Shown here in pieces: positions 48,907 to 59,737 of a DNA stretch of 64,000 nucleotides. Within the stretch, counting starts at the first letter, position 1. Each line of letters starts with the position of its first letter. The stretch lies in the NCBI GenBank assembly GCA_029851415.1, contig CM056741.1, positions 160,815,685-160,879,684 of the forward strand. Reading direction: 5' to 3'. The position numbers and the translations under genes were made by a program. Below the pieces are notes generated by a model. The model worked only from the letters and a program-made list of their open reading frames with translations, ran no database searches and had not been told where the DNA came from. This stretch comes from Eretmocerus hayati. Lineage: Eukaryota > Arthropoda > Insecta > Hymenoptera > Aphelinidae.

Positions 48907-51900
48907 TCATGATTCATCTCCATTAATTCTTTTTTGGACATTTCCAATGTACTTTGCTAAATTTTCGCTTGCGTGTTTGAGAATCGTCAGACCAAGCCTC
49001 AACTTGAACTGAGCTACTCTTTTGGCAAACCCAAAAATTGTCTCTGGAGGTTTTGGTTTTGCAGTAGTGAAAACATTATCTTTTGGATTCAGAGTTGTTT
49101 CGCCCAGGTCAACGAAGTCGAATTCGGTGGGCCCCAAAGTTGTCGAGCTCGTTTTGGGCTTTGTCGTCGTAGATGTCGTCGTGGAGTCGGTCGATAGAGA
49201 ATCTGCTTTTGTTGTTGTTTTTGGCGTAGAGCTGGAAATTTGGTATGAAATGCGTTAGTGTTTGACGAGTGACAGTGATGATATAATAGCGATTGGATAA
49301 AAGCGAGTCTAGTCAGCGATATCTGGGATAATGAGTATTCTTTACTGAAGATTTCTAGGACTTTGATGACTCGCTAATTTAGAAGAAGAGGGTGTAGACA
49401 TATACTTATGTGAGATTTTCAGAGTTTCAATTTTGCCATTTGACTGACAAGGGGAGGTCCAACCTTGTGGAACACGGATCTTGATGAAACTCTGGGAATC
49501 ATCCTGTTTTGGTAAAATATGAAGGTATCTCCAAGGGTTAAGTCCAATGAGCCTCCTATCCTAAGATGCACCCACGGAGATTAGCATTGTCCATATAAGC
49601 CCATGTTGAAATGAAGCATATATACATATACTGACAATGCTAATCTCCATCGCTGTATCTCGGGATTGGATGCCGATTGGACTTAACGCTTGGAGATACC
49701 TTCATTTTTCGCCAAAACAGGATGATTCCCAGAGTTTCATGAAGATCCGTGTTCCGCAAGGTTGGACCTCCCCTTGTGAGTGCGAACTCTAATATGGAAT
49801 TTTCAAAAATCTCAAATTGACTGGAATTCAGAAAATCTTTACCGAGTAAGAAAAATCAGGTCTTAGATGTTATTACTGACACAGAGATGGGGAGATACGG
49901 ACTGTGAAAGGAGTTGCAGTTGTCCTGAGTAGAAAGAACTGTGAATTGAGAATATGTCATGACGAATCTATCGTGACAGCCCAAAGCTCTAGTTAATGGC
50001 AGTGGGGATGAATCCAAATTCGAAAATCATTCATCCAGAAGTAATTTCAGAAGTAGTAAAGCTAATATACCTTGTTTTTTCAGAATCCTTGATTGGAGTG
50101 CTTGATGGAGTTAGATGGGTCACATTCAATTTGATAACTTTGGACGGAGTAGATGTTGTCTGCTTCCCATCGTGCTTCTTTTTTTGTAAATCTGACTTTC
50201 CAGGTAAAGCATCATCAATGATATCCAAAATCTCATTACTCAAGTCTTCTTCCTCCTCTTCTTCCTTACGTTCTTTTTCAATCTCACTCTTCGATGGTAT
50301 TACTTGGATAACTGAGCTCCTCTCAACTCTCTTACCTGACATTATCTTCTCTATCAATAGAAGAGGCTTCTTATCATCTACAACTGTACTACGTTTCCTT
50401 CGAGATGGAATCTTTGCGTTGCCATCAAAAATCCGGAGAGATCTTGGTCCATGTTCGACAGCGACAGCTGCAGGGCTGAATTCCACTTCTTCGAAAGACG
50501 CTGGTTGATGATCTCTGTCAGCTATTGAAGCCGAAGCATCAGAATTGATAGGAGCTATCGCTACAAGGGGCTCAGCTTGTGGACTGTCTTGAGCCTGAGT
50601 TTCATCCTTTTGATTCAACATCTTAAAAAAGTCTATGGTACTCTCTGTACGTGGTAGCTCGGGTATTCTATCAACTTCACTGTCTGAATACTGTTTTGGT
50701 ATGTTACCGACAACGAACTGTCGATTGTTACCAATTCCTCCCTTACCAGCTGTATACGAGAATTCGCTTGGCTGCTGCTGTCGCTGATGGTAGTTAGAGG
50801 TAGTAGTCAATTCGGGATACTTGAATTCACTCTTGTGGTAATCTGGAGTATAGGAAGTGGTGCTAATGGGTTTGTAAGCAACTTTTCCATGAGGATTTTT
50901 GGCTACAATTGTGGGATTTCTCGTTGTCATTTGTGGCCTGGCTTGATCTTGATCGGATCCTGTGTACCTGTAGTAGTTGGGATTCTTTTCATTACTAACA
51001 CCAGCATTGTATCTATTCTCTCGATGTTGATTGTTGGTCATGCCTGAGTAGACTTTGGATAAAACTTCCTCTTCGCGCAGACCGTGAGGTCCGCCATATT
51101 CTTCAAGATTGTATTTGTAATTGGGTTCAACTTCGTAATTTCTACGAGCAATTACACTTCCAAATGGATAGAGGAAGTATGATGCCAGTCCCAGACCTAA
51201 ACCTACGAGTGACATAACCCCAACACTAGGCATGACATCACGGCTGATGAAGTTGTACAGTTGAGTTCCGATAGGTTTCTGCACTGCAGTACTTGAAGAT
51301 GTCTTTTTCTTCTTTTTCGTTGGAGGAGCTTTGGATTCGGGCTCAATCTTTGACTCTTGAATTCCAGCTGATTCGAGTTCAACTGCAAGTTCAGTAGTCG
51401 TGTAAATCGTCTCTTCATCCGATGGGGATGTTGAAAGTTGTGTTGTGGAAGATGTTGGTCGCCGGCGACGAGTCTTATTCTTCTTTCGCTTGTTCGATAA
51501 CCGTGGCTTTTTGGTGGTTGTAGTCGTTGTGCTTGTTGTAGACTCTACTGAGAGTGATTCGTCTGGTACAACTGTATTGATTGTAACAGGATCAACATCT
51601 ATTTTTACATCAGTGCTAGTGTTTTCAGGTACATCATTGTTACTATTCTTGTCCGCGTTATAGGTTTCTCCAATCCTGTTGATGGATGTTGACACCATCG
51701 GACTCATGCGAATAGGCTGAACTTCGATCTTGGTACTTTCTACAGGCTGTTTAGGATGAACTTTCAAGAAGTTATCGATCTTCGTCGATTCAGGAACTTT
51801 TGTTCGTGGAGGCTCCGTTGTCGTGAAATTGATCTTGGATAAAATATTACTGTAACCAAACTTTGGAGTCGTGGGCGTTGCAGCTTGAGTTTTTTGTCCA

Positions 51901-52968
51901 TTTGTTAGTATGCTAGCCTTCATTTTGGTTATGAATTGAGGCCTGTCAGTATTTTCAGTGCGATTTGGGAATGGGGCTGACGTAGGCTTCAATGTAACTT
52001 TTTCAATTTTAGATGTGCTGGTGACTGCGTCAGTTCTACTTGTGCTCGTTGTCCTCAAGAATGGCGGTCTCGTTTTGACGACCGAACTGTTACCCTTCTG
52101 AAACTTGGTTGTAGACATTTTTGGTGTAGTAATTTTCAATTTTGGTGTGGTGCTAGCTTTGGTTTGAGGTTTCCTCGTAGACGAAGGGAGCCTTGGAGAC
52201 ATAGAAACAGAACCTGTCGTGCGTTGAGTTTGCTGTTTTTTCTCAAACATTGTGGTTTTATCTTCGTCATCCATCATCAATGTTGGTACTGGAGATGTAG
52301 TGTCTGTTACATCGTTGGACATAGCTACAGGAGTTGAATTTTTAATCATTTTTGTGGTTGATGTGAATGGTCCACCAGAATTGACACCAGGTGTACTACT
52401 TGGTCTCATTTCGTTCTTCCTAGTAGGTTTTGCGCTAGTAGTGCTCTGCTTTGCAAGTGTTGATGACCAAATTGGCATATCCGTAGTTGGAATCTGATTA
52501 CTTTGAATGTCAATTTTCACGTCTGGAACATCATTACTGTCGGTGGTACCTGATGGTGGATACAATGAGATCCAAGTCGAGAGCATACTGGCAGTGGTAG
52601 GTTGAATCCTCTGAGTGAATGCTGTTGCCGCAGCTAGTTCTCGTTCAATCTCCTCATCTGTCATTGGCATTGCCTGTCCTTGATTGGTTATGTCAAAATG
52701 GCCGAATTTCGAGTTGACAGGGATACCATACTTCATTCTCGTTGAATCATCGGGCTCTTCGTGGTTCTTCTCACCGACAGCATCTTCTATGCGGGTCGAA
52801 ATGTGTATCGTCTGCATTGGTGTTTCAACTGTTACCAAACTTTCTTCGGGCATGTGAACAACGTCATCATGTTTGGCTGAGGCATTGAGTAGTTGGGTTG
52901 CGACTGTTCGTAACGAGTGATCGATGCTTTGGTAATCTTTGAAGTCACGAGGATGACCTTTCTCCGTC
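48907..52968 (-). CDS. Gene C: Ser/Thr-rich membrane or secreted protein, 5' end missing
   Basis: A large exon (52968-50071) and the last exon (49231-48907, TGA-type end after GDES) join in phase (AG|C gives Ser). Together they encode over 1,070 residues. The large exon opens at ttttctaatttgcag|G with the frame already open, so at least one upstream exon is missing; an internal Met lies at 52853. The first half is mucin-like, full of Thr/Ser/Pro (TTTTTTKK, SSTRKP). A hydrophobic segment near 51240-51165 (VGVMSLVGLGLGLASYFLYP) is followed by ARR. A Tyr/Asn-rich region with EEEVLSKV follows, then RRKR (near 50400), an acidic EEEEEE stretch and a Thr-rich tail ending in an amphipathic helix (FAKRVAQFKLRLGL). 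No known enzyme domain. The family is unrecognised. Confidence 0.8.
49443..49781. mobile_element. Palindromic MITE family M1, copy c (arm type 2)
   Basis: Ends ACTGACAAGGGGAGGTCC and GGACCTCCCCTTGTGAGT. Arms carry GGAACACGGATC and GGAGATACCTTCAT in mirror order. The centre has TTAGCATTGTCCATATAAGC and GACAATGCTAATCTC. About 339 bases, inside the last intron of gene C. Arms match the copy at 55628. Confidence 0.75.
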
Positions 52969-54439
52969 CTGCAAATTAGAAAAGCTCGTGAGATTTTGTT
53001 TCCGCATAATCGTTATATTTGAACGTAAGTTTTCGAACGAGAATGGCATAACGACCTGTCAGGTCTCGGAAGAAAAATCGACTGATTTTTCATGCAACTA
53101 GTTCAATTTCTCATTTGACTTGTGCGACGTTTTGACTGGTTCAGTTAGTCTTTTGGGGTTTAAAACTGCGAAATCGATCTACATTAGAGATCGATACATT
53201 CACCAAGCAATGTTTGTATTCATTGACAAATGTAATGTATTTGAATGAATTTTCGACCAGTGAATAAGTGCGTGAATATCCGTATTTATGTAGTTCTTTA
53301 GTAGATGAATGAATAATTCATCAGCTGATCGCTAGGGGAAGGTAGAATTCCTTAGAATCGTCATGATCTGACAACAGTCTAGTAGAGACTGAATTAACAG
53401 AATAACGATCCTTTATTCGACACAACCCCGTGGGAGGGAATTCTGTTATATTCATCATTCAGATGGACAATAGTCGAGGTCCTCACAGAATGAGTTATCG
53501 TTTTGGAACTGTCCAGAACGACTCCATGTCATTCTTCTGATTCAGAACCTTAACAAGGATGAAGAAATATTACACCAGGAATTGAGCTCCATCTTGCTAC
53601 GAGACGGAGTTGAGTTGAAATATTTCTTTTGTTGATCAATAACTGAAATCTATTGGTCCGGTTTCTCATACACTCAAGATATGCAATTGTGTTTTTAAGA
53701 ATTCTGGACCAGAGATATATGAGAGTTCTCTCAGAACGCCGCCATTTTCTTAGAACTCAAAGAAAAAAGCGATCGAATTCTTCGGGAGAATGAAACTTGT
53801 AAGTACAACACATATATGGGTTCTTTACTATCTCGATCTTTGGTATACCGTCGAATCGGATAAATTTGGTACGATTTCGTTACTTGTTTTTTTCTTTGGC
53901 TCAGCATTTAACATACATCAACCAAATCCACTTCTATAAGTAGTAAATCGAAAGCTTACAGTATCAGCTTTGGATTGATGGGCTACAAAGTTCAATGTGA
54001 TGAGTTCAAGCCGGAGCTATTAGCAGTTGAAGAAGTGTACCAAAATTATACCCCGACTGGGCAACTTTGGAACACTTACAAAATATTTAAACTTTACCCA
54101 CCACCATGCGAATGGATTAATTTTAATCGTTCAAAATTTTTATTTTAAGCTGTTTGAAACATTCTAAAACCTCGTAGACCATCACTCGACTCAAGATGAG
54201 ATAGAAAGAAGCTGTCATTGGAAGTTGCACTGGAGTTACCTTATTCTTATGCTTCTTACGTAGTGTTGGGTAACTTTGGCACACTTTTTCATGGTTTTTT
54301 CCCTGTTTTTCATTCATTAAAATTCCGAATGCTTCAAATACCCCAATGTAACGATGGTTTCTTCGATACGGTGATATATGTGGTCGAAATGTATCATTAT
54401 TCATCCGTAGTTCGTTCCGGAACACTTCTTGCCAGATAC
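52969..54439. other. Upstream of gene C large exon; no exon identified
   Basis: Probably an intron of gene C. A minus frame near 53480-53540 (…FCEDLDYC) is short and stops at once. It lacks convincing splice sites, so I do not use it. Confidence 0.4.
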
Positions 54440-54775
54440 ACTAACAAGGGGAGGACCTGACCTTTGGATCACCGATCCTTTCCAAAATTTTTTTACCGTC
54501 TTGTGTCACCTAGAATATGAAGAATCTAGAATAACTCCGTCAAATGGGCCTTCTGTCCAGAGCTATAAGCAAAAATGTTAGCGTTGCCAGTATATCTATA
54601 TATATCACTTTTATCATGGGCCTATATGGGCAATGCTAATGCCATACGCTGTAACTTCGGACAGAGCTCATTTGACGGAGTTACTCTGGATTCTTCATAT
54701 TCTAGATAATACAAAACTGTAAAAAAATTTTGGACAAGATTGGTGATCCAAAGGTCTGGTCCTCCCCTTGTAAGT
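54440..54775. mobile_element. Palindromic MITE family M1, copy d (arm type 1)
   Basis: Ends ACTAACAAGGGGAGGACC and GGTCCTCCCCTTGTAAGT. Arms have ATATGAAGAATCTAGAATAA and CCGTCAAATGGGC in mirror order. The centre is in the opposite orientation to copy a (GGGCCTATATGGGCAATGCT). About 336 bases. Confidence 0.75.
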
Positions 54776-55627
54776 GGACCACTCCCATATCGCTGCTACA
54801 TCAACCATGTTGGAAAAAACTTCGATAAACGACTGCTATCATCCACGCGGGATCTACGGTGGCTTAACGCATTGTTTATGTGTGTGTCAAGAAGGAAGGA
54901 TAGGTCTCAGAGCGATAAAATCTTTTACCTTGCCGAACGCAGCTCTGAAAGTCATTTTTCGGGGGTGTACCAAAGTTGCATCCTCTGTACCAAAGTCACC
55001 CAATTTGACGGTTCATATTTTCCAATGTCGTATTTGTAGTTGTGAGTCCAATATCGCATCACAGATTGACTTCAACTTGCTCTCGATTCCAACTCTGACT
55101 CCTAAGACATCATTTAGCAAAACCATGATGCATTCTACAGACCCATTCTATCTTATAACGTTGTTGTTGTGAGACAATTTCGTACAACTTCGACGTCTTA
55201 ACACCTCGCGTTATCAAGAGAAGACTCGTTGGCGATAAGGTGATCATCTTTCCGACCAAAAAGCTCTTACTTGGAATTTGGACTGGTATTTATAGGCTCG
55301 AATATAACTGATCGTGATTATGGATTTGTTATAGTCAAAGCGTTTCTCACTATACATATATCTATGCAAAGTTAACTTTACTCGCAACTATAAACACCAG
55401 TCCTGGTCTGGGGTGGTCAAAGCGACAACATTCTCGCAGAGATCCTCTGATCACCTAACACGCTAAGTCAGCAGTTGATTTTGTGAGAGAAGCGAAAAAA
55501 AAACACAATACTTTGACATTGACAAGTAAGCTTTTGGTGGTAGAGCGGGAATGATGCAAGCTACAACTCAACCGGCCAAATTAAGTCTCATTTTCATTAT
55601 CCGTTCTTGTTACTGATACCAGAAATA

Positions 55628-55958
55628 ACTCATAAGGGGTGGTCCAACATTGCGGAACACGGATCATGATGGAACTTCGAGAATCTTCTTGTTTTGGTGG
55701 GAAATGTAGGTATCTCCAAGGGTTCAATCCCATGGGGCTCCTATCTCGAGATATAGCTAAAGAGATTAGCATCGCCGATACAGGCTCATATCGAAAAATT
55801 GTATGTATAGATATAGTAACAATGCTAACTTTCATAGCTCTATCTCGGAATAGGAGGCCTATGGGATTAAACCCTTTGGGATACCTTCATTTCTCACCAA
55901 AACTCCCAAAGTTTCATCATGATCCGTGTTCCACAAGGTTGTACCTCTCCTTGTCAGT
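55628..55958. mobile_element. Palindromic MITE family M1, copy e (arm type 2)
   Basis: Ends ACTCATAAGGGGTGGTCC and CCTCTCCTTGTCAGT, more diverged than the other copies. Arms share GGAACACGGATCATGATG and GGTATCTCCAAGGGTT with copy c. The centre has TTAGCATCGCCGATACAGGC and AACAATGCTAAC. About 331 bases. It ends 29 bases from the candidate signal-peptide exon. Confidence 0.7.
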
Positions 55959-55986
55959 CGTATGTGCAATATTACACCCGCCTTAC

Positions 55987-56029
55987 CTGCTCTGATATTA
56001 CTCACGACTAATATTAACACCATGAACAT
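55987..56029 (-). CDS. Candidate first coding exon with signal peptide (gene C?)
   Basis: On the minus strand an ATG at 56029 opens a 14-codon hydrophobic stretch (MFMVLILVVSNIRA) that ends at a consensus donor, GCAG|GTAAGG (last base 55987). This is what a short signal-peptide exon looks like, and gene C lacks its 5' end about 3 kb downstream. The exit phase (one base) does not fit the entry phase of the 52968 exon, so a further exon of length 3n+1 would be needed between them. The link is inference. Confidence 0.3.
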
Positions 56030-57059
56030 TTCATCTTGTATTTTTATTTCGCTACAGATGAACAAATGAAGTCACAATCGGTGAGATTTTGGACTGAACT
56101 GGAAGGACGGTGACTAGTAATAGATGACATTACTCAGAACAAAAATAATAACTTATGACGCTGCAACTGGTGCGTAGACCTTTCCAGGCAAGGTACTTTC
56201 TGGCTTCAACCAAAAATTACCTTATTATATGAAATTCAACAAATGCATACATTCAATTAAAAAATTCGATGTTCAAGCTCTCCCAAGACGACTAGTAAGG
56301 TATGCAAGAGAGAGTAAAATCAGGAAAAGTCTGATTGGATAAGTCAGATACCACATAGTTAGTATATCGTATGACCATTTTAAGGTGGACACACCTTGGC
56401 ATTTTTTTTCTTTGCGAGGGACAAATTAAATCGAAGTTGATTCTTACATGGTTCGACCTTCTGCCTTGGATGGTGAAGTAAACAAATTGAGAAAATGGAA
56501 AATTCGATGCGAACGGGAAAATTTTTTTCGAAATATTCTAGAAAAATAACTTTGCGATACGGCATCGTGTAGCTCATCAAATTTTGAGTCCGAAATGACT
56601 TGCTCGATAATTTTTTTATTACTCAATTCTCCAGGAAAACTCGTGGAAAAGAGCTGATTTTCAATTTGCCACCACAATTGTCGCAGAGGTTAGACGCTTC
56701 ACCCGTTCAGCAATGTTATTGTTTTGGTGTAATGCCACGTGCTCTTGTTATTGTTTTGGCGTTTAACCTATGATCACTTGTAGGTTATCCAACCACGGCG
56801 TTCACGATGAAAACTCGAGATCGAGTGGCAATGATAATCGGCTTTATACCGCCGCGAAATATTAGATGCATTGAACATGTACTCTTGCCATTTCAAGTAC
56901 AAGAGTCCAACAATGCGTGAAAAACTGTATAGTAGTCATGCGATCAAAACTTTCTAATGTAGATCGAAATTTGAACAATGCCGCATTCAAACCTGTTAGA
57001 TAATAGTAATGCCGAGCAGATTCAGGTGGTGGCTCTCAATTTCAGAAATTTTATCGCCC
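56030..57059. other. No feature recognised
   Basis: AT-rich sequence with short overlapping frames on the minus strand. No repeat or motif stands out. Confidence 0.5.
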
Positions 57060-57650
57060 AAATTCTGACTACAAAGTTTGAGAAGTAAAAAAAATCCGAA
57101 AAATCGTGGCTTTGAGTGCTTTCCCACGAGATCAGATTTCTATTAAGTGGGTGGAATTTTCGGAAATTGCAAACGTGAACCTACTAAAGAATGGTGATAC
57201 CAAGCAGATTCGATTTTTGCATTTTGATTGTAGAAGTTTTGTCAGCTAAAATCTGACTACTACTGACTGAGATGAGTTTGCATCAAAGTGAATTGTAAGT
57301 TCGAGTAGCAACAGTAACCCGTAACTGGGGAGTATAAGGAAATTATTTGAAAATTGTGACTCTGACCACCTAGGTATGGGATTATGATTTTCAAAGGGTT
57401 TTTGAAGAATTCCACACATGAACCTACTGGAGATCGTAATATCAACCATATTCAAGTTTGAAATTTTAAGAAAAACTTACTCACTTTTGAAAATTTTGAT
57501 ATCATGTTTGGGAAGTCAAATCCACAATTTTTGTCAAATATTTTCCTACTCCTCAGCTACTGGATACCGGTTCAATTCATGTTTATGATCTACCATTGAT
57601 GCAAACTTTTCCGAACTTTGTAGTCAAATTTTAGCAGACAGAGAAAGTGG
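57060..57650. repeat. Dispersed, partly inverted copies of the 241-bp unit
   Basis: Blocks seen in the 11131-12664 element recur. CTACTGGATACCGGTTCAATT and TTTGTAGTCAAATTTTAGC (57545-57650) lie in the same direction as there. At 57060-57480 words such as TGACTACAAAGTTTG, GTGATACCAAGCAGATTCGA and CCCGTAACTGGGGAG are in the opposite direction. The ends are not sharply defined. No coding capacity. Confidence 0.5.
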
Positions 57651-57669
57651 AAAACCAGAGAGGAAATAG

Positions 57670-57795
57670 TATATTACCGTACTAAGCGCGGCAGCCCATT
57701 TTGGGCACTAGGGCAGTTTGTCTGTCGAGCGAAGCAAGACAGACATGTCCTCCAGTGCCCAAAATGGGTTTCTTCCAAGCGAGGTGCGGATATAT
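57670..57795. repeat. 126-bp hairpin element
   Basis: CCCATTTTGGGCACT (57695-57709) is perfectly inverted at 57754-57768. TGTCTGTC and GACAGACA close an inner stem around CGAGCGAAGCAA. Outer words TATATTACCGTAC.AAGCG and CGAGGTGCGGATATATT are also roughly inverted. The fold is long and mostly paired. It may be a small MITE or a structured RNA. Confidence 0.5.
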
Positions 57796-57911
57796 TTTTT
57801 CATTACGAGAACCCTAAAATCCTATTCAAACGCTGCATTTTCAGGTTAGAGTAATGAAAAGACACTTTTCTACACAGCGCGTATAACGAACATTTTATAC
57901 CCCTGTATCAA

Positions 57912-57964
57912 AATGTACTATTAAAGGCCGACGGTCTAGTCGGCCGTCGAGTAGTTCGTACATT
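57912..57964. repeat. Nested 53-bp hairpin
   Basis: AATGTAC...GTACATT (57912-57918 and 57958-57964) encloses GGCCGAC...GTCGGCC (57927-57933 and 57939-57945). Too short to classify. Confidence 0.4.
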
Positions 57965-59699
57965 AAACTCACTTTCAAGACGATCCTTCATCTGTTTACA
58001 AAGAGTTTCTTATTTTCAAATCAATCGTGGTCGATTGAATAGAAATTCATTGTTGAAAATAATGTATCTCTCCAAAGATAATTTTAGGATATTGATCTGT
58101 GTGAGATGGAGTGAGTATACTATATCATAAAACATTTCAAAGGCACGAGAAGATCATTTGCCATTTGGAAATAAATCGTACGATATCACGCAATGGTGCA
58201 AGTCACGTCGACGTCGCTCATTGATTTGGATGAAATTTTCCATTCAGTTTTGCAACCGAATTCTGATCGATTGGTTCAAATAAAATTACACGCGGCGTAC
58301 GTTATGACGTTAGTTGAGCAGTCAAAATAACAATACCAAGAATTTAGATTGTTTATGACGTAAATTCAAGACAATTGCGGGTTCGTTTGATTCTTGCTCG
58401 ATAAATTCCCGAATACCTCGTACTTTCGACGTAGATTGTGGGAAAGACGCTTAAAAAAGACATTTTGCTCAAAATACCTCAATGGTAGTCGAAATTCTTC
58501 TAGTATTTGACTCTTCTTACCTGCGACAAACAAATCGTAGCCTGTGAGTAAGACGCAAATCATCCTTTCGAAAAACATGACAAAATCGAGTGCAAAGTTT
58601 GAAATTTGCGAGTTAATGCTAAGCCTCTTCAAGATTTGCCAAAATTAGTATCCATAAGTGGACAAACGTATTAACTACATATCATTTGGTCATGTATCTG
58701 TTGAGTCTCTAGCAGAAGAGTAGCGAATAGAAAGGCGAATGCAAAAATGAATTCAAAATGAGGCAGGAAAAAAACGAAAGCTCATTTGGTCTTGACATGT
58801 TATGGTACATTTTGTGATGCAGAATAATGTTGACAATGATCCCTCGATAGTAATTCTTTGTCGGAATCATCCAACTCGAAAAACCACTATTTTGAGGTGA
58901 ATGACCTTCACACCACTCCAGATATTGATTATCTTGAGAAAATCAAATACATCTTCACATTCTAGTGAAATTTACTGAACAGTGATATCGATAAGGGTGT
59001 GGCCACATGAGCTGAACGGTTGGCAGGAACGTCTATACGAGCTATGGGTGCAAGAAGAACGTATCATTCTTACTTTTTTGTCGCTCTCATAACTGGTAGA
59101 GACATTTCTGACAATTGTTTTGCCCACGTGGTCGCTGCCAATAATCAAATTGAGGTTTGTGGTAGATCTATATGAAAAGTACTACAAGTGTTCAAAACGT
59201 ACAGTAAATCAAACAAAACACGATTCAAGTCTGAGTTAATATGTATCCAGTTGTGTAAACTAAATTATGGAATTTTTGAAAGTCCCTTATTTTTCTCAGA
59301 ATGCCTGGAGACGTATTTCTATTGTATTTTGGAAAACTTTTGATCGCTGAATAATTTAATATATCAAAATGCTCATTGAATCCCGCTCCTTGACAGTATT
59401 TAATCGGATCTCTTCGCCAGTCGAAACCTCACATATTTTATTTCTTGCTGAAATCAAGTTTTCGATAATTGAAGAATTCGAAACCACGATGTAATCTAAC
59501 AGAAAGTTGTTGTGTATGTGCATATATAAGTTGTATGAGGAAATTCATAGCATGTCCTGAAAAAATTCATATCAAGAGTTCGGTAGCAAAGCGATTTCTT
59601 GGTGCGAGGTACGTAGATCAAACAATATCGGTAATTCTTGGATTTCATTTGTAAAGTTCGGGCTATTGAGTGATGCATAGTCATGTAATTGAATCGATC

Positions 59700-59737
<38 letters not shown>

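Noticed and set aside
49996..51663. Plus-strand open frames (49996-50508, 50787-51047, 51445-51663)
   Set aside because: They are antisense shadows of the large gene C exon, whose Thr/Ser codon composition keeps other frames open; none has its own start context or splice support.
53470..53545. Minus-strand FCEDLDYC micro-frame, suggestive of a cystine-knot (Spatzle-like) exon
   Set aside because: Only about 23 codons before a stop, no convincing acceptor, and the resemblance is a few residues long.
54123..55172. Frames around the M1 copy at 54440 (minus 54123-54425; plus 54740-55172)
   Set aside because: They run through or start inside the palindromic MITE, so their openness reflects the repeat, not a gene.
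59701..59736. Poly-A run as the tail of a retroelement or processed pseudogene
   Set aside because: No recognisable retroelement or cDNA-like sequence precedes it and no target duplication was seen; treated as a simple repeat.
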